Shown: one piece after another, positions 61,366 through 64,000 of the stretch
Numbering within the stretch: position 1 is the stretch's first letter
Layout: the number at the start of each line of letters is the position of its first letter
Source: Pseudoips prasinana
Taxonomy: Eukaryota; Arthropoda; Insecta; Lepidoptera; Nolidae
Direction of reading: 5' to 3'
Assembly (NCBI GenBank): GCA_951640165.1
Contig: OX621241.1
Location: forward strand, 16,745,001 to 16,809,000
Length of the DNA: 64,000 nt
Translations under genes and position numbers: made by a program
The notes under the pieces: model-generated
Told to the model about the DNA's origin: nothing
Databases searched by the model: none
The model's input: only the letters and a program-made list of their open reading frames with translations

Positions 61366-62261
61366 ATTAGCATTCTACTCTATATATGAAAAAGGAAATT
61401 GTCACCGATTGCATTGTCTGTACCATGGGCCATAGACACATAATATATACAGGTACAGTCGACGCGACATCAGTGGATACACTTAGACTATAAAAACCAC
61501 TCTTAGTGCCTTTGTAATGTACCCTCTTAAGGCCAAAATGTGTCCACCGTTGTGACGTCGACTATACGTATTCAGTATGTCCTATGGGAAATATTATGGC
61601 AAAAAATCTTTATCATCATAGTTTTCTAAGCACCCTTTACCGTCCCTTCATTAATAGTTAGATGGGCAAAGTTCGGTAGGAGGGATTTATGGAAACCCCT
61701 GAAGAAAAATAAAATTGTCTTTGATTGAAATACGGAAATTCTGAAACCGACGTCCATTGAATATTAATTGAAACGGAACACAAACAAAGCCCTGAAATGT
61801 TTTATTAAATATCGGTTCCGTGTGAGGTCCGTAATTTTTCTACCTACAAAATAGAAATGTAGGATCCGAAGTAGGTATGAGAATTCCTGGAGTATGTGCG
61901 GAACTATAGATTCATATAGCTTTTCTTTTGTGTTTAGGTATTTCATTAAAAACGACGTAAAAAGCGAGTCGTTATAAGTTTGAAGCCACAGTACAAGGTT
62001 AAATGTTGTCTAAAGACTACATTGAAAGCGGAGGCGCCCTAAATTCAACTTACGTTGTATTAATATTCGGAATCGATTATTCATTTTATTTGAGTAAGAA
62101 ATAATATATTAGAACCCATCTTTACTTTTCAATATAATTATTTGTTAAAGACGTTATTTGCGATATAAAACTGGCTACACGGATAATCTTCGCTAGTGGC
62201 AGTACATAATAAAATTTTGTTATATAGGCAACTCTAAATGCCCGTATGCACTTATGGTATA

Positions 62262-62385
62262 CTAGCTGTGCCCCGTTGTTTTGCCCGGGTTAAATTATAT
62301 AAATTATAGCCGTTTAGACGTGAAGCAGTAACAAACATACACACTCACAAACTTTCGCCTTTATAATATTAGTGTGATAATTGTT
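62262..62385 (+). repeat. ACTAGCTGTGCCCC-type dispersed repeat
   Basis: Starts TACTAGCTGTGCCCCGTTGT and ends CTTTATAATATTAGTGTGAT, with ACAAACTTTCGCC near the end. Related pieces lie at 47378 and in both arms of the 49883-50565 palindrome. Confidence 0.6.
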
Positions 62386-62999
62386 CGTTTGTGCCCAAAA
62401 ACTCAACATTAATATCACCCAAAGATTCCAGAAGTGTTATGAGATATTGTAAATGCACATGGTATATAACAAATGACGATCAACTCACCAGTTGGTATCT
62501 AAAGATGGACTTAGTTGCTGAGTTCATTCAAAAATACGTCACAGCTCATGATCATAGCACAGAATAAAAAGTACTTACGTAATCATAGGCTTCAACATCA
62601 CGTGAATGTCGAAGCCATCCAGCTATTCGATATTACTGAACTAGGGAGGCGTGTAAAGAGAACAAAATCCTATGAACTAGTGTCGTGATTAGTGAATTTA
62701 GTAATATAAATAATATAAGGTATTATAAAGAACACATGGACTTAGTGTCTCCTCCTTAACACATTCATATGTGTTAAGGGTAACCATCGACTTTCCTTAG
62801 TCATAAGAAAATTCGGTGGACTGATTGTTAGAATTATTAAGTTTGTGTAAAACTTGAGGTTAATTAAAAATACTTACTAGTCTCTAGACTAGATTGTAAT
62901 ACAAATGAAATACAATACACAGTACATTATTTAATAAAAAAAAAATGATGATGAGCACACTGTTAATTCGAAATGATTCGATACAGACCACAGATTTGT

Positions 63000-63205
63000 T
63001 TTAGAAGACAACGCCCGCGTTAGGCAATGTAATCCCTGTGTCGCGGGGTACTTTACAAACATATAATAGACGGACACAAATTACATCCAGACTCAGAACA
63101 ACTATTTATGGGGCACACCAATAGTTTTTCCAGCGCGGGACTCGAACCCGCGACACAAAGCAGCGAGGCGACTGTCTTAGCCGCTGCGCCACACGTACCT
63201 TCTAA
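63000..63205 (-). mobile_element. tRNA-derived SINE
   Basis: The minus strand has A-box-like GTGGCGCAGCGGCTAAGACA and B box GGGTTCGAGTCCC, then GCTGGAAAAACTATTGGTGT. The tail GACAACGCCCGCGTTAGG and TGTCGCGGGGTAC recurs at 47318. Confidence 0.72.
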
Positions 63206-63934
63206 TTAAAACATGTAGGTACTTAGAAATAATTATGTACAGTTAAGTATATTACGAGTAGTCCATGTTCTGACTATGGCATGTACCTACTACTGACATG
63301 CGCTTTTTAAAGTCGACGTGAATAAAGCTTTTTAAACACGCTTGTGCATAAAATGGCTCTAATTTCACCGCAATTAGGCACATAATGACACCCTGTAATC
63401 AAACTGTGACTTTTTCATTGCTATTATTCACAAGTGAGTTTAGATAGAAAAAACATCGTGTTCAATAGTACAAATAAATTATGGTAGGTACCTAACTATT
63501 TCTTGTTCATTCCATGCAACTAACTATTCAACTAGAGAATTTCAACTGGTACGTGTTTAATAAATAATACTTTCACTCAAATATAAATTTTGTTTTCTCA
63601 GTAATAAAGAAAACCTTGAATTCCCCATTTTGTACGTGGCTAAAACACTATCCGCAAAAAGTCAAAACAAAGAAACCTCATTCTTTCAGTCTATGGCCGA
63701 TCACCATTGTTAGATGCGCGCGCATAGGAAAACAGATTATTTTTTCCCGCCATTGCGTAACATTTTTAACTTCTCATTTTCACTCTTGTAATTTTAGTTA
63801 TTCTATTCACAAGCGTCTTGAAAAAGATCGTAAGATACAGTATTGATGATAACCGTCCTCGGCTCTCTTAAGACCCTCAAGCGGCACGGGCCTCATTGGC
63901 ACCTCACTAACATTACACCCTAATTACCATAATG

Positions 63935-63977
63935 CATTATAAAAATAAATAAAATAAAATAAATAAAATAAAAAAGG
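63935..63977. repeat. AAATAAAATA simple repeat
   Basis: Short A/T tandem units (AAATAAATAAAATAAAATAA-like). No further meaning assigned. Confidence 0.8.
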
Positions 63978-64000
63978 TTTTTATTCACGTAGACTTTAAA

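Larger units (their letters stand above)
61374..64000. other. Non-coding right end of the window
   Basis: AT-rich with no supported gene. It holds the ACTAGCTGTGCCCC repeat (62262-62385), a SINE (63000-63205) and an AAATAAAATA simple repeat (63935-63977). Confidence 0.6.

Noticed and set aside
1..64000. CRISPR arrays, bacterial operons, riboswitches, replication origins
   Set aside because: No regularly spaced short repeats or prokaryotic features are present; the sequence is clearly animal nuclear DNA.

Overview
The window looks like a lepidopteran (moth or butterfly) nuclear genome segment. It is AT-rich. It carries one host gene with short exons and GT-AG introns, several tRNA- and 5S-derived SINE families, CR1/Daphne-, R1- and RTE-type LINEs, a mariner relic, a hAT derivative and a Polinton/Maverick. 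The order assignment rests on overall repeat content and gene style; no database search was run.

Layout. 213-3196: an internally deleted Ty1/copia element, minus strand, with both LTRs and its 5-bp target duplication. 5186 to about 10250: a CR1-like LINE, minus strand, with a coiled-coil/SGNH ORF1 and a frameshifted ORF2. 11304-23578: the host gene, a 7SK snRNA methylphosphate capping enzyme (MEPCE/Bin3 family), six coding exons whose joined length is exactly 796 codons including the stop. Its introns hold a dead mariner, SINEs, RTE-type fragments and hairpins. 24486-25137: nested inverted-repeat elements, including a TTAA-flanked MITE. 27755-42669: a 14.9-kb Polinton/Maverick bounded by inverted repeats and a 6-bp target duplication GAGGTC. 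42790-42883: a candidate terminal coding exon whose phase fits MEPCE exon 5, which would place the Polinton inside a MEPCE intron. 44864-48457: a foldback element with roughly 770-bp inverted repeats and 8-bp target duplications, interrupted by an RTE fragment. 49883-50565: an apparently perfect 284-bp-arm palindrome. 51725 to about 56187: a decayed plus-strand LINE. About 56410-59803: an R1-clade LINE, minus strand. 59976-61365: a hAT deletion derivative with 8-bp target duplications. 61374-64000: non-coding, with SINE and other repeat fragments.

The Polinton is the main functional unit. From left to right it carries two divergent small spliced genes that I do not recognise, then plus-strand genes for protein-primed DNA polymerase B, packaging ATPase, a DUF8207-type protein, a retrovirus-like integrase with chromodomain, a pX/pVI-like glycine-rich virion protein, an adenain-like protease, a double-jelly-roll capsid protein, a conserved Polinton protein of unknown function and a small S1/OB-like protein. 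Polymerase, integrase and the pX-like gene are broken. ATPase, protease and capsid frames are open. It is therefore a recently inserted, now defective virus-like element whose morphogenesis genes still read through.

MEPCE is the only confident host gene. It would 5'-cap 7SK snRNA and so act on P-TEFb control of transcription elongation. Almost everything else in the window is mobile DNA or its remains, much of it nested.
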